Shown: positions 10,980 through 23,033 of the stretch, one piece after another
Layout of the letters: each line of letters begins with the position of its first letter
Numbering within the stretch: the first letter of the stretch is position 1
Assembly: GCA_019671005.1 (NCBI GenBank)
Contig: CM033719.1
Coordinates: 27,454,750 to 27,518,749, forward strand
Direction: 5' to 3'
Source: Hibiscus mutabilis
Taxonomy: Eukaryota; Streptophyta; Magnoliopsida; Malvales; Malvaceae
DNA: 64,000 nucleotides
Program-made: the position numbers and the translations under genes
The notes under the pieces: generated by a model
Database searches by the model: none
The model's input: the letters and a program-made list of their open reading frames with translations, nothing else
What the model was told of the DNA's origin: nothing

Positions 10980-12130
10980 TGTTACTTGGCTCACCGAAGC
11001 ACACAATGGTTATTAAAAGTTTTGCTTAGCCTATACCACTTTTGATCATTGTTTACATCATAGGAACGGATTTGGGGATAGGTACACCCATAGTGATTGA
11101 ACATGTCTATGCAATTAGGTTTCCTCTTTGAACCTATATCATGGGATCTCCAGTCAACTAGGTAGGTTTTCCTTCACATAGCGCCTTTAAATTTTCCAGG
11201 GCTTTAGTCTCATTCCTTTCAATGTTTCTTCAACTTGATCTCGATTTGACACTTTGGTTAGCGGATTTGTAACTTTATCCTTTGATAACTCTATTTGAGA
11301 TCAGTTGTCTAACGGTATTATGTAGACGATGCATATGTCTCGACTTACCGTTGTACATAAAGCTTTGTGCTCTACATGCTTTACCATTCAGGAATATCTT
11401 CCAAGACATTTTAAAGTCATTTGACTTTTTCTCCAAATTTTTCTAGAGCTAAAACTCAGATTTCATTATGAATCTGGTTGTAACCGTTTGTCTTAAGAAA
11501 TCCCATGACATAGCTCCTTTTTTCGATGTGAAACATATTCAATTGTGCCTTTAATATCTAGCATCGAAGAATCCTTATGGAATAATGCAATTCATAATCT
11601 TGAGTATATCTGAGATATCTCAATACCTTCACAATTGTTTTCCAGTGGTTTTTACCTGGATTACATGTGAATCTTGCTTAAATTGTTAACAGTAAAAGCA
11701 ATATATGGTCTAGTGTAGCTCATGGAGTACATTAGATTGCCTATGACCCTTGCATATTCCACTTTGTACAAATGTTGGCTCGTATTTATTGGAGTTTTGG
11801 CTATGCCAGGAACATCCTTGCCAAACTTCTTTTGTCCACGTAGTGTGACTATGTCAATATGAGATCTTCAAGTGACCGTTTGATTTGGATGCCCAGAATC
11901 AAATCTGTCAATCTCATATTTTCTATGTCAATCTTGAATTTGACAAGTCTTTGGTATATTTTCCATTTCATTGTTACTTATAACAATGAGTATGTCCTTA
12001 ACATAGGATCATGTATCCTAATGTTGACATACAATCATTTGTCACACTTACTTGTCATCATGACAATATCTTGGTTTCAACCTTTTGTTGAATGTATGAA
12101 CTATTTTCATTGATAGTCTCCAAAGTTCGT
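10980..12130 (-). pseudogene. copia A reverse transcriptase / RNase H remnant
   Basis: The minus strand shows broken matches to the end of a copia polyprotein. Around 11900-12020 there is an RT-like DILIVISNNEM stretch. Around 11700-11760 comes EYARVIGNLMYSMSYTRP, the conserved stretch after the RT palm. Around 11290-11390 lies RHMHRLHNTVRQLISN, typical of the copia RNase H end. The pieces sit in different frames and carry stops. Integrase is not recognisable, and only about 0.5 kb separates RT from the gag zinc knuckle, so most of protease and integrase has been deleted. Not functional. Confidence 0.72.
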
Positions 12131-12680
12131 TTCATTGAACTTGGATTAATTTCCCTAATTATATATTTTCAAAGAATGAGTCATTCTTTGTTTCCATTAT
12201 CACATTCTTGTGAATCTGTTTGTACACAAGAAATTGATATCTGTTACTATGTTTTACATATAGTCCATTTATTTTCATTTACTTTGGTAATGGAACATTA
12301 CCTTTGCAGGACCCCCCACATTTTTATGTAGTTGTAGGAAGGTTTTATTTTCTTCCATAACTTATATGGTGTCTTTTATTTTGAGATGCCTTATTTAAAG
12401 ATAATTAGTTGATAGAACAACCCCCCCCACATGTCAGGCACATTTTGAAGATTCAATTCTTTCAGAAGTTATCTTCAAAATCATTGTACCCTCGGATGAT
12501 GCATCGTTATTCACATAGAGTTTCTCCCAAATTAATCAATTTATTAAGTTTGAGTTTCAACATCCTGCTTATAGAGAATAATTTCTCTATAGCACCTTTG
12601 CTTTTAGGCAAATGCACATAACATTAGCTTGTGCTATCATGAATGTAATAAAATTTCCCTTCAATTAATTGTTTGCCATA

Positions 12681-12911
12681 TCAATTGTTATGACTAAATT
12701 TTGTCACGACATTGATCTCGTTTGGAAGTCTATAGTCCGAAGACTTGTTTCTTATCTTATGGCAATTAAAGCATTTCCCATGAAATTTAGCTTCCTGACC
12801 ACACCGCTTAATTTGCGGTTTGAAGTTATTTTTGACTTCCACTATGTTTGCCCTAGCAATATTTGTCTTAGCAATATTTGCCTTAGCAATATTTGAAGAT
12901 GGTAACAACAT
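12681..12911 (-). pseudogene. copia A gag fragment with decayed zinc knuckle
   Basis: A 76-residue open fragment contains CFNCHKIRNKSSDYRLP, recognisable as a nucleocapsid CX2CX4HX4C knuckle in which the histidine is Asn and the last cysteine is Tyr. Upstream of it the peptide repeats NIAKA/NIAKT/NIARA, coded by a 15-bp tandem repeat at 12852-12895. This marks the gag end of the element; the rest of gag is not readable. Confidence 0.65.
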
Positions 12912-14579
12912 TTACCTTATCCTCTCGAATAATAGGAAGAATCTTCCTTTTCAGATATTTTGATCAAGTTTATCATGGTCAAATACGCAATGTATTTTTG
13001 AAATTCTTTCAAATTAATTTCACTGGTTTTTCCATTGTGTCACAAAGTCACAAGCCAGAAACAGAATATTATGAATCTGTTCATTATCAAGAATTTAGTC
13101 ATAACCTAAATTTAGAAACAAAGACATAATTTCTAACTTTTGTTAGACGTTAGGAATTTAGTAAACTAAAATCTGAAACAAAAGTTCCCACAGTCTAATA
13201 GAAAGAACAATAATGACAAGCGCATCAGGTAGGTAACTTATGAAAAGAGAGGTGGTGCACTAGGCACGCTTAAATACCAAGTCTTTCAAAGAACCAATCC
13301 TAGACATGCACTATCATATTGTCTTTGAATCATCCGTTTTTATATTCTATTCTTGAAATCATTCCAAGCACGAGTGATCAATTAAAATCACTGCCTTTGA
13401 TCCACACTAATTTGGAATCAAACATTAAGAATTTGGTAACTAATAATTTTTTAGCACCGACATCTTCCATTTATAGTCCAACTACCCTCACAATTCTTTA
13501 GCCATTTCTAAACACTGTGCACTTCATAATATGCATCAGACTAGGCTTTAAGAATTTAATTTTTGACATAGAGAACAAAGTTCTTAAACTTCACAATTCA
13601 CCGATTTATTTACTATATCTCGGTTTTTACTATATCTCGATTTTTAAACTTCACAATTCACCGATTTATTTCCAAAATAGAATCATACTTAATTCTCAAG
13701 AAATAATAAATTCGATTTATTTTTTTCTCAAAATGGAATCATATTTGATTCCCATAAAATAAATTTAATACTTTATTTTCCTTACCAAATTAGAATCAAC
13801 GCGAGATTCTAATGGAGAAATAAATTCAATAATTTATTTCCCTTATATCTTCTGTTAAACATTGGGGTTAGTGGTAATAAAACCCAAAACAGATATATCA
13901 AGGCAACAAAAATCAAAAGGAATCAATCATTTAATTTTGTTTATTCATGTTTTGGAAAAGATCACGTAAATCCGTTAAAACGGCAGGAATTAAATTTCGA
14001 AACGAGTTATTTACGAGATCTTAGTTTCTAAAATTTCACCTGGGTATCCTGTTCGTCAGTATAAATTTCTCAAAAGAAATTATTAGTAAATTAATAAAAA
14101 TCCAATGTTACTAAAGCACAAACAATAATAATCATTTAATAATTATTATTAATGCCAAAATTATATCACAGGATATTCCATATCTATGTCATCTTTAATA
14201 TTCGATATTAAAGGTAAAAAGAAAATTGTAAGACAATGATACCATAATTAATGGTTTTATAATATCACCATAATATAAGGAGTACAATTCCATAAATTCA
14301 AATTCCCATCGAATTACCTTAATGAAGCATGTAACGGTGGTATTAAAATTACCATAATTTATGGAATTAAAATAAACCATTAAAGGTATTACCTTGTGGA
14401 AAGAGAACTCCACAAAATCTGTAAATTTAGCATCCTTGCCGTTTTGTGTCCTGTCCTGAGTTGAATACAGGTCTGCGCAGGCCTGAATAACCATTTTCCT
14501 TTTGCTTGTCAAATTACGACAGTAGCGAAAGTCTCATTCATCTCGGATTAAAAGTCTGAAATAAAACTTGTCTTAAAAT
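12912..14579 (-). other. Decayed 5' interior of copia A
   Basis: About 1.7 kb of AT-rich sequence between the knuckle and the 5' LTR. It should hold the leader and gag N-terminus, but I see only short open frames in many frames. A small local repeat (ACTTCACAATTCACCGATTT at about 13588 and 13645) is the only structure noted. Confidence 0.5.
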
Positions 14580-15507
14580 TGTTAAAGAAATGGCATTAAT
14601 CCAAGACTGAAATAATAAATAAATATTATTATTCAAATGAACAATACAAAATTAAAGCGAAACAACATATATAAATCAGCAAACTGATTTAACCGAGTTA
14701 GAAACGTGTTGAGGCCTGCATGAACGCAGTTTTCTTAAGATAGATTTTCGGCCACTCCTATGGTGCTCGAGTTCGTTGGCCGTCTGTCTCCCAGGATACA
14801 ACAACAGATGATCAGCCACAGTTACACTGCCATAGAGATCAGAACTTACTATTGCCTTCGCCTACCACCGAAAACAACTTTTGAAAAACCCACAGAGAAA
14901 AACTATAGAAAAGTTCTTGGGTTTCGTTTATAGGGGAGTGGGTTAGGTTAAATGTAGAAATTATAATATTCTGAATTAATGTCATTAACCATTTAACCGA
15001 ATTAAATCGGTATCAATTTATTAATACAATATTAAAACAAAATATTCCCGTAAATTGTACTTATTACCTTTTAATATCCGAATTTAAGAAAGAAGATATG
15101 CTAAGATCAACGAAGGACCCGACCAGTTCAAACATTAGGCATCAACCACGTCGTGCGGGTGCACCCCAACCCAAATAGGATTGGATTCACACCCCCTACG
15201 CGCAAGACACAATTTCTATTCAAGTCATTCAACGACTACAAAGTGGGTAAATGTATATAAACACTTCACATTCCATTTATCCCATCAATGTGGGATAGAG
15301 GGTTTTCACTTCCTTATTCAATTCACAACTCCCCTACTTTGAGCATCAATTTCTCATTCATCACTCAACCTTTTTGAGCATATGAGATATCGTTGTAAAG
15401 GTCTTATGGAGTAGAATTAGATCCAATAAAATCATTATCTTTAAATTTCCACCTTTACCCATTCGAAATATGACTCAAAGTTACCATTTTTTCACATTTT
15501 TCCAACA
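14580..15507 (-). repeat. 5' LTR of copia A
   Basis: This is the uninterrupted LTR copy and pairs with the split copy at 540-1291 and 10336-10626. The duplication AATAT follows at 15508-15512. No clear tRNA primer-binding site is visible just to the left (downstream on minus) of 14580, so that region has decayed or an unusual primer was used. Confidence 0.87.
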
Positions 15508-15512
15508 AATAT

Positions 15513-16116
15513 TATATCCAACAAAGACTATAAATGCACAAACATGAAAGTTAATAACAAGAGAAAGCTTCAAGTACTATTATGCACATATAGCTGTAAC
15601 CAAACAACAAAATCTACCCAACGCTATATGTTCTTGGAAAGATTGCCTACTATTGACGGTTTGAGTTTAGGGTCCAGGGTTCGAGAACGTCGTACATAGG
15701 GCAGTTAGATGTATGAACAAAATGGAAGAGATGATGCAAACACAAGTCCTAGCAACATCCCAATATTACACACAACTTATGTGATGGCCATTTATACATT
15801 CTTCACAATCAGAAGCTTTTGCACTAACAATCCTCCCGGTTTTAATTTTTATGCTAAATTTTAAAAAGACACAACAAACTACAATTTAAAATAAATTTAG
15901 TTAATATATTAAAAAGAACTAGTTATTCACTCAACTAATCCAACTCGTTAGTTTATTTTAAAATAAAATTCAATCATTAGAGTTTAAAAAAGTTATTTGG
16001 TCGATTTAATTTTTATTTAAAAAATCAGTAAAAAATATCAATAAAATATACTATATATTTACAAATTTCAAATTAATTAACATATAATATATAAAAGCAT
16101 AAACGGTGAAAAATAG
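15513..16116. other. Gene-free spacer between the two nests
   Basis: About 600 bp of AT-rich sequence with no open frame of note. It separates the AATAT duplication of copia A from the TTATT duplication of copia B, so it is either old host DNA or a very decayed repeat. Confidence 0.5.
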
Positions 16117-16121
16117 TTATT

Positions 16122-16366
16122 TGTTGTAAATAAAATAAAGAAGAACAAAGAACAAAGAGATGAGAGAAAGAGGGAGATTTGTATTTATTTTGAATATTCA
16201 AGTGTGTACAATGACTCTATCAAATCATCTATTTATAGACATAAAAAGTACATAATAAATGAAACTCTAATTAATGAAGATAATATTTCTCCTGATAAAG
16301 TAAATCAAATCTCTTAGATAAAGTTCTTATCATGATAGACATCCACATAGATAAATATTCATAACA
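16122..16366 (-). repeat. 3' LTR of copia B
   Basis: 245 bp, closely similar to 31092-31331, with TTATT immediately outside. The purine tract lies at 16367-16377. Confidence 0.87.
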
Positions 16367-16426
16367 CTCCCCCTTGGATGTTTATTAAGATGATGTGACT
16401 CGTTAAAACCTTACTAAGATAAAAAT

Positions 16427-16900
16427 CTAGTAGGAAAAAATTTTCTTTAGTGAAGGAAAAAGAGTACACACATCTTTGATACCATAACATGTTACCTCAT
16501 TAAAAACCTTACCAGGAAAACTCATTGGGACAAAACCTCGGTTAAAGGAAAAAGAGTGCAACACGCATTTACTCCCCCTCATGAAAACATCACATAAGAT
16601 TTTTGAATCTTTATAATTCAATCTTGAATATTATTTTTCTAAAGATCACGAGGGATGAAAATTTGAAGTAATATGTTTCATTTTTCCATCTTTGATGTAT
16701 CCACATTTCGATTGAGATATAAATTTTGCATTATCTCCATGTAAGATAGCTTTTATCTTGTCTTATGAAAGCAAATCACATATCTTCTGAATATGTTGGA
16801 TCAATAGTCTTAGCCAAACACATTTTTGGCTTTTATCATGCATAACAATGATTTCTACATGATTTGAGGAGACATCGATTAATGTTTGAAGATCTAAAGA
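16427..16900 (-). pseudogene. copia B RNase H and 3' tail remnant
   Basis: Around 16640-16760 the minus strand reads ILHGDNAKFISQSKCGYIK and then MKHITSNFHPS, corresponding to the copia RNase H block that normally reads EDN-A-I...GYIKGDRTKHIS. Stops and substitutions follow. The 64-residue open frame at 16427-16621 lies after the pol end and is probably 3' untranslated. Confidence 0.68.
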
Positions 16901-17715
16901 TAATGATCTTTGTAGCATTTAGATGGTATTTCTGGACCAATTAATATATGGTGCTTCCAGACCAAGTATTTATTTATCTTTCTTTCGAAGATAAATTTAT
17001 TCACATCCAACAAACTTACAATCATTAGGGGTACTAAATATATATGCTTTAAACATATTGAATCTTCTTTAAGATTCTTTCAGCTTATGTTCATTCATAG
17101 ATAAAAACGCATATTTAAGTGTTTGATCTTTAGGTCGAGACAAAACCCTATCTCAAGATTTTTTTCTCAAATACTTCTATTAAATGCTTTGAAAGCTCTT
17201 CATGAGTTTCCAATTTGAAGCTCTTCATAAGTTATAATGATATTCAAATTATCATATTGAATCTTGATCCAAACCCCTTTATAAAATACATAAGGAAATC
17301 TGATCATTCTTATAGTATTTCCTCAATTAGTACTCACTAAGGCGGTTATACCAAATGCGCCAAAATATAAATATTCAAGGGGCATATCTAGATAAATTTT
17401 CTCAAAATTTTCCAAATGCTTTTGTATTTTAAATACTTCAAGGAAAATTTTACTATATATGGATCCGCAAAATAATCACGCATACAAAATATTTCATAAC
17501 TGCCAAAATAATTGAATCCACCATGAAATAATTAAAATTCTTCATAAATTATAATTCAAGTCGTATTTATATCTCACGGCTATTTATTTGTTCCCCACTT
17601 ACATTATTCCTTTAGGTGTTCAGACTACTAGTCTAAAAACTTCACTTTTAGAAGTTCAAATCGTCTTTCTACATTGGCTAATTCATTATCTATAATTCTA
17701 GATAGATATCTATAC

Positions 17716-18077
17716 AAGATCCTCATTTTCTTTCTTTATTTCTATAGAAATATTATATGTAAAATTGTTGTCGACAACTTTTTTACATTTTGGTTCCATT
17801 CTTTTCTCGTAGTGACATAACTTATCGAGATCTCTTTTCAATCTTTATTTCAGGTACCTGAAACTCTTCTAAAGCTTTATTATTAGTTATCTATAGAAGA
17901 TCCTCATTTTCTTACTTTACTTCTATAAAAGTATTCTATGAAAAATTGTTGTCGACAACTTTTTTTATTTCGGTTCCATTCTTTTCTCGTAGTGACATAA
18001 CTTATCGGGATCTCTTTTCAATCTTTATTTCAGGTACCTGAAACTCTTCTAGAGTTTTATTATTAGTTATGTCTTAG
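17716..18077. repeat. 181-bp direct tandem duplication in copia B pol
   Basis: The stretch starting AAGATCCTCATTTTCTT (17716) recurs 181 bp later (17897). Both copies contain GTTGTCGACAACTTTTTT and CAGGTACCTGAAACTCTTCT. The copies differ at scattered positions, so the duplication is not recent. Confidence 0.82.
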
Positions 18078-18997
18078 GTCTCTTTAGGAGCACTCGCCTC
18101 CAATATATGACCATCTCATATTACTTTCCATTTACGAGAATTTTGATCATTGGAACCAGTTTAAACCATCATGCTTCGGGCATGATTTACATTCATTCGC
18201 TCGAATATGTAATTCAAATTTAGAGCATTTTAGCTGGTATATGAGACTTGATTACTCTCATTAGGTCAGTAAATATGTATGGCAGTTGACATATAATAAC
18301 ATAAATTATCTTATGAACTTTTGGTTCATATACGAGGATCTAGATAATGATAATTTGTTTTCCTTCTTTATCCAGCTGATTATTCTCTCCCTTGATGTTG
18401 AGAAAAAATATCTCATAAATGACTCTTCAATTAATTTTTAAGAATTTAAATGTAAAATGAGACTCATACTCAATATATATCTCAACCCTTTTTATTTACC
18501 CATTTTGTGCGTTGTGGTGGAGCAATTCAACTATATATCGCACATTCGAAAACTATAAATGGGAAATATAGGGCTTCTGACCAAAAACCAATCATAACAT
18601 GGAGTTTATTATAACTCGTTGGCTTGATGTGTATAAGTGTTGCTATATGTGAAATATCATGCATATAAATAATAAATGTTTTGTTTCCATAATTTAGCTA
18701 TTAAATAGGAGGGATCCAATTAAAATTTTGCTAAACCGTATTTTTTATAATCAATAGGCTTTGTAACAGTTATTTCAACTGATATAACCTAAAATATAAA
18801 CCCACTAGCTTTTGCAAGACGAATAGACTAATTGCATAATCTGAATCTTTTCTAATCAATCTCACAAACTTCTGGTTGTAAGTTGATAAAAACAATGTAG
18901 ATGCATCTACTAAAATCATGTAAAAATTTTCCATATTTGTGGATAAATGGGCCCATATTTTATTCAAATATACAAGACATTTAGTCTCAACTTTACT

Positions 18998-19142
18998 ACA
19001 AGAACTTCAAGTTCTTTTGGTAAGTGGGATCTTTTGAGAATAAACACCACAAGAACTTCAAGTTCTTTTACTAAGTGGTACTAAGTGGAATTTAATCAAT
19101 TTCTTTTAGAACAAGCACCACAAGAACTTCAAGTTCTTTTAG
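18998..19142. repeat. Three copies of a self-complementary word
   Basis: ACAAGAACTTCAAGTTCTTTT occurs at about 18999, 19051 and 19119. Each contains the inverted repeat AAGAACTT / AAGTTCTT, which could fold as a short hairpin. Spacing is uneven (52 and 68 bp). Confidence 0.75.
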
Positions 19143-19930
19143 TATATATGTATGTAAATCTTAATAATTTTCGCATTATTATTGATCAGGATAGTCTAAT
19201 TGATCATGCCAACTATGTATACATGTGTGTATATATATTTTTCTGAATTTGTAAACTTCTGATTTATCATAACATGTGATTCAATCTCACTCGTACATGT
19301 CTAGTACAAATTTAGAAATACAAGTTTCTTTGAAACTTGATAATACATTGTCCACCAAAATTGTTATATCCACATTGGCTTATTTCATATGCCAATTGAT
19401 AACATATGTTATCTATAATTTCCCAAAAATTATTTTGAGAACTCTTATTGCTCTCTTAAAATTTCTACTTTCGGTGGTGACGATATTATTAACTTTAGCG
19501 GTAAGTATTGTGATATTCACAATTATACACCTTTTATAATGTGCTTTCTCTCAATAACTTATTGTTCTTCCGGAGCATCAATGTTTTTAGTACTCTGAGA
19601 TATAGTACTCACATTTTTTCCTTGCATTTAAATGTGAAAATATTTCTTATGCTTTTGCTAAGAATAAATCGTCACCATAGATTGTACTATAAAACTATAA
19701 AACTTAAACAATTATACTATAAAGTAAATAAACATAAAGTACAATAAAGTAAAAGGTCAATAATTCTCTTCAAGGTTATGAGAATAATTAGAAGACGATT
19801 TATTCCCTTCATGGGTTATAAGGAAATCAACAATGTCCAAATGAGTTGGATAATATCATCTTTGTCATTTTCGCAAACAAATTTGCTTCTATTTTCTTTC
19901 CTTAATCATTCAATTATTGTTGATTTTTTC

Positions 19931-20298
19931 AGCGTACGGCAAGTACGAGACTAGTGGTTTGTAACATCACATTGGTAATAGAAGAATTTCACTTTCTTAA
20001 AATGACCTTGATCACTCTTGGCATCCTTATAATTCCATTTTTGGCGTATATAAACATTCTTAAAATAACCATATTGTCCATATCTATGTTCATGGCTTCT
20101 ATCGTGACCACAACTACTAATGTGACCTTTATTTTTTCCATTATATAATCTCACATTCACTTCAGGGAATGGAGTGGAGTCAATGGGCCTTTACAACCCT
20201 TTTCACGATATTGTGTTTGAGGAGAACATTATTTGCGTGAAAAGTGGAGCATGTTTTATTAAAATATTGTAGACTCTCTAAGTGAATGCCGGCAAAAG
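19931..20298 (-). pseudogene. copia B gag C-terminal part, zinc knuckle broken
   Basis: On minus, CSTFHANNVLL (about 20220-20260) matches the gag stretch before the nucleocapsid. Further on, YYQCDVTNH, a TAG stop and SRTC mark the CX2CX4HX4C knuckle, with its first Cys replaced by Tyr and the usual Trp turned to a stop. Its N-terminal side lies at 30517 onward, beyond the inserted gypsy element. Confidence 0.68.
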
Positions 20299-21870
20299 TG
20301 GTAGAAATATGTATTGGAAAATAGAAGAATATGCCAAAATGAGTCTTTTGCGTGCAAGTATACACGGTCTGCAAGTAATACAACTGGTAAGCTGAGCATC
20401 GATCCCACAGAGATTGACTTGGAATTCAATTGCCTTGATTGTTACTTGCCTCAAGATAAAGTTGATTTAAAATTGGTGTTGGAAAATAATTAAAAAGTAA
20501 AGAAATGAAAGTAAAGTAAAGACATTGGCAAGGAAGGTGTTTTAATGAATGATGAGTGTTGCCAGGGAATACCGGGTTTTCACGCTATTCATGCCATACC
20601 AGCCTTTAATAACAACCTGTTTTGGCATTGGTTGCCGAACAGATTCAAAATTAGCAAACCCTCTCTCGATGGTCATTGCCTTAAATTGATATGAAAAAAC
20701 CCCTATATCTCTATAGTGTTTGTTTTTAAATAAACCAATTTGATTAAGATCCAATTTATACTTCTAAGGGGTAGATTTCACTCCCGAAGTAAGTTCATCT
20801 ACTTGAACGACTTCTCTCGAAGCTTCTCTCCTCAATACTCAACAACTTAATCGTTGTCACCCCAAGTCTGTTAAGATATTGAGGCGCAATAGGCCAACAA
20901 TGCCAACTCTCACTTGGCATAGTATTTAGGAAATATTAAAGTATGTCGAATAGTGAAAACATTGCCAAGGTAGTTTTATTATTAAAAACTAAAGCATAAA
21001 AATAACATAAAACCCAAACATCCCCCACCAACTATTAAATTAGTTCATGGTGAGGGATTTAACCAACAATCCGCAAACGTTTTCGAAATACATCACCCTT
21101 AAAAACAAGATAAAATAACTTGGAAGAGAGAGTGTGGGCTATAAGGGGTCTCTCGATGTAGCCCTTCAAGATCCAGGCTTCTCGGCCAAGTTGGTCGGAC
21201 CACCCTTCCACGGTGCAGCCGATCGTCAATCGTCACACACCAACTCCTCACGATCCAATCTTCCTCCTCTCCAAGTCTAGCTTGGTTGGTGTTTAAATAG
21301 GCGTGCAAGGAAGGGATAAGACTAGCTCTTCAAATTTTAAATTTTAACTACCCAAAGGATAAGGGATTATCTTCTTATACAGATTTGAATGAAAGCTGAT
21401 CAGGTTAAGGTTGACGTCATCCTGTCGACATTGCCCTATCATCTAAGCTTGGCATGAATCTGCCAATAAGTCTTAGCACCATCTTATCCGCTATTTTTTC
21501 AGAGATTGTTCCAATTGCTATTTTTTCAGAGCCTGATCATGTCCTATTTTTTTGGTGTCCAACAACCTCTTGGCGTGGCATCAAGTTCACTTTCCTGCCA
21601 TTTGGTGCTTGGCATTGTCTGGTCCATCTGCGCCAACAACACTCGGCATTCTCTTTGGCATTCCTTCCTAAGGTGCTTTCCTGGGCCAAATCCTATGCCA
21701 AACTTGCTAAATTGCCAACAAAACAACCTTTCACACTGGCATAGACAAAACTCTAAACTCCTTATGCAAATGCATGATTCTAACATCCTAATGCATCTAA
21801 ATGTACCTAAAAACAAGCAAAAGCATTGTAAGATTGACATTAAAAATAGTACTTTTGGAGAGGTAACACA
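20299..21870 (-). repeat. 3' LTR of the Athila-like element
   Basis: 1572 bp. It aligns with 29252-30516 except for about 309 bp (about 20470-20778) absent from the partner. The outer border is placed where the two copies start to match (TGGTAGAAATATG); bases just outside could still belong to it. Confidence 0.8.
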
Positions 21871-23033
21871 CCCCCAAACCTAACTCATTGATTGTCCTCA
21901 AGTAATGCAAAAAAAAATAAAAACAAAAACTGTGAAAAATTTACCTCGACAAAATTTTGGTTGAAAGCCAACACGTGCTGGCAAGCAGAATTTGGCTCTA
22001 TTTCTGTCCTCAGTATCTCAGTGCAATAATGCCAAGCGGGTAGTAATTCAAGTGCAGCAATATAACCTTAGTCTAAGTTCATGAAGAGTGCATGATGTGT
22101 AGGCAATATGCATCAAGTATCCTTTCACTCCCTTAGACAAATTTTACTACCTAAACTCATATTCGCTTTTTTTCATTTTTCTTTCTTTCTTTGGCAAGGG
22201 TTTCTGTTGGCATTCATTTAAGCTTGCTTCATGATACTATTTAGCGTGAGAGATAAGAGGGATCATACCACAAATCCCCACCTTAATCTAGACATCACTA
22301 GGCTTTCTCTTCAACTCATACCCTAAGGTTTTGGACTTGAGAACTAAGAAGGAGCAAACCACAAAACCCCAAGTAGCTTATTATCCCTAAGGTAGAGGGG
22401 AGTTCTATTTTTTCTTGCCTTGGCAGATCATTGCTACCTTATTTGTTTCTTTTACCCTGGCAATATTTGATCTCTTTTTTTTTAATTTGAGCATAGTTTC
22501 AAAAAGTCTAAGTTTGCTAAGGAACTAGATACATACTACGTGTTAAGTGAAATTTCAGTTCCCTAAACTAGAGATCAATTGTCAAGCTAACCTGGCATAC
22601 TACTCTGTTGGCATGGCATGACAACTAAAGATTAGAGTTTCTTCATTGGATAGATACCTAGATCAAATTAAACTTGCCTAACAAATGTTAACATTTTTTC
22701 AAAATTGAACCGATGCAAAATTTTCTTTTTCTTTTTTTAGCAGTTCGGTATGCATCTTTTCTAAATGACCTAGATGGCATGGAAACAAAAATTAAACATG
22801 AAATGCATGGCATAAATATGAAGAAATGCACACCCCCAAACCCAAGATGTGCATTGTCCCCAATGCATGAAACAACGCATATATACAAGAAAAATAGAAT
22901 AAAATAAAATAAAATGCATGATCATGTAAATGCAATGTAATGAAATGTAAAAGGAGTTTAGGAAGAAGATGACTCTCCTTCGGATACTATTTTCCGTACA
23001 GCACGGGTCTTTCTTCTCACATACGGCCCACGA
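21871..23033 (-). other. 3' non-coding region of the Athila-like element
   Basis: About 1.2 kb between the extra ORF and the 3' LTR. It starts with the polypurine tract (CCCCCAAACC on plus, 21871-21880). A second purine tract (CCCCCAAACCC, about 22834) precedes GATGTGCATTGTCCCC, similar to the primary one. Short AT repeats (AATAAAATAAAATAAAATG near 22896) occur. I see no coding sequence. Confidence 0.55.

Larger units (their letters stand above)
540..15507 (-). mobile_element. Ty1-copia retrotransposon A, outermost host of the nest
   Basis: A degraded copia-type LTR retrotransposon read on the minus strand. The two LTRs are 14580-15507 (5') and 540-1291 plus 10336-10626 (3', split by a later gypsy insertion). 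Read on minus, each LTR starts TGTTGGAAAA and ends TAACA. A perfect 5-bp duplication AATAT flanks it (535-539 and 15508-15512). Without the inserted 9-kb element its length is about 5.9 kb, normal for copia. The interior keeps only scraps of gag, RT and RNase H, all with stops and frameshifts. It must be older than the gypsy element it contains. Confidence 0.88.
16901..19930 (-). pseudogene. copia B decayed pol interior (protease to RT)
   Basis: By position this must have been protease, integrase and reverse transcriptase, but only very short frames survive and I could not align catalytic motifs with certainty. It contains a 181-bp tandem duplication and three copies of a small hairpin word, listed separately. 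No host gene is visible. Confidence 0.5.

Noticed and set aside
21454..21883. Overlapping frames in the Athila-type LTR, present in both copies
   Set aside because: They occur in both LTRs (also 30100-30547) on both strands, with no domain; shared LTR sequence, not a gene.
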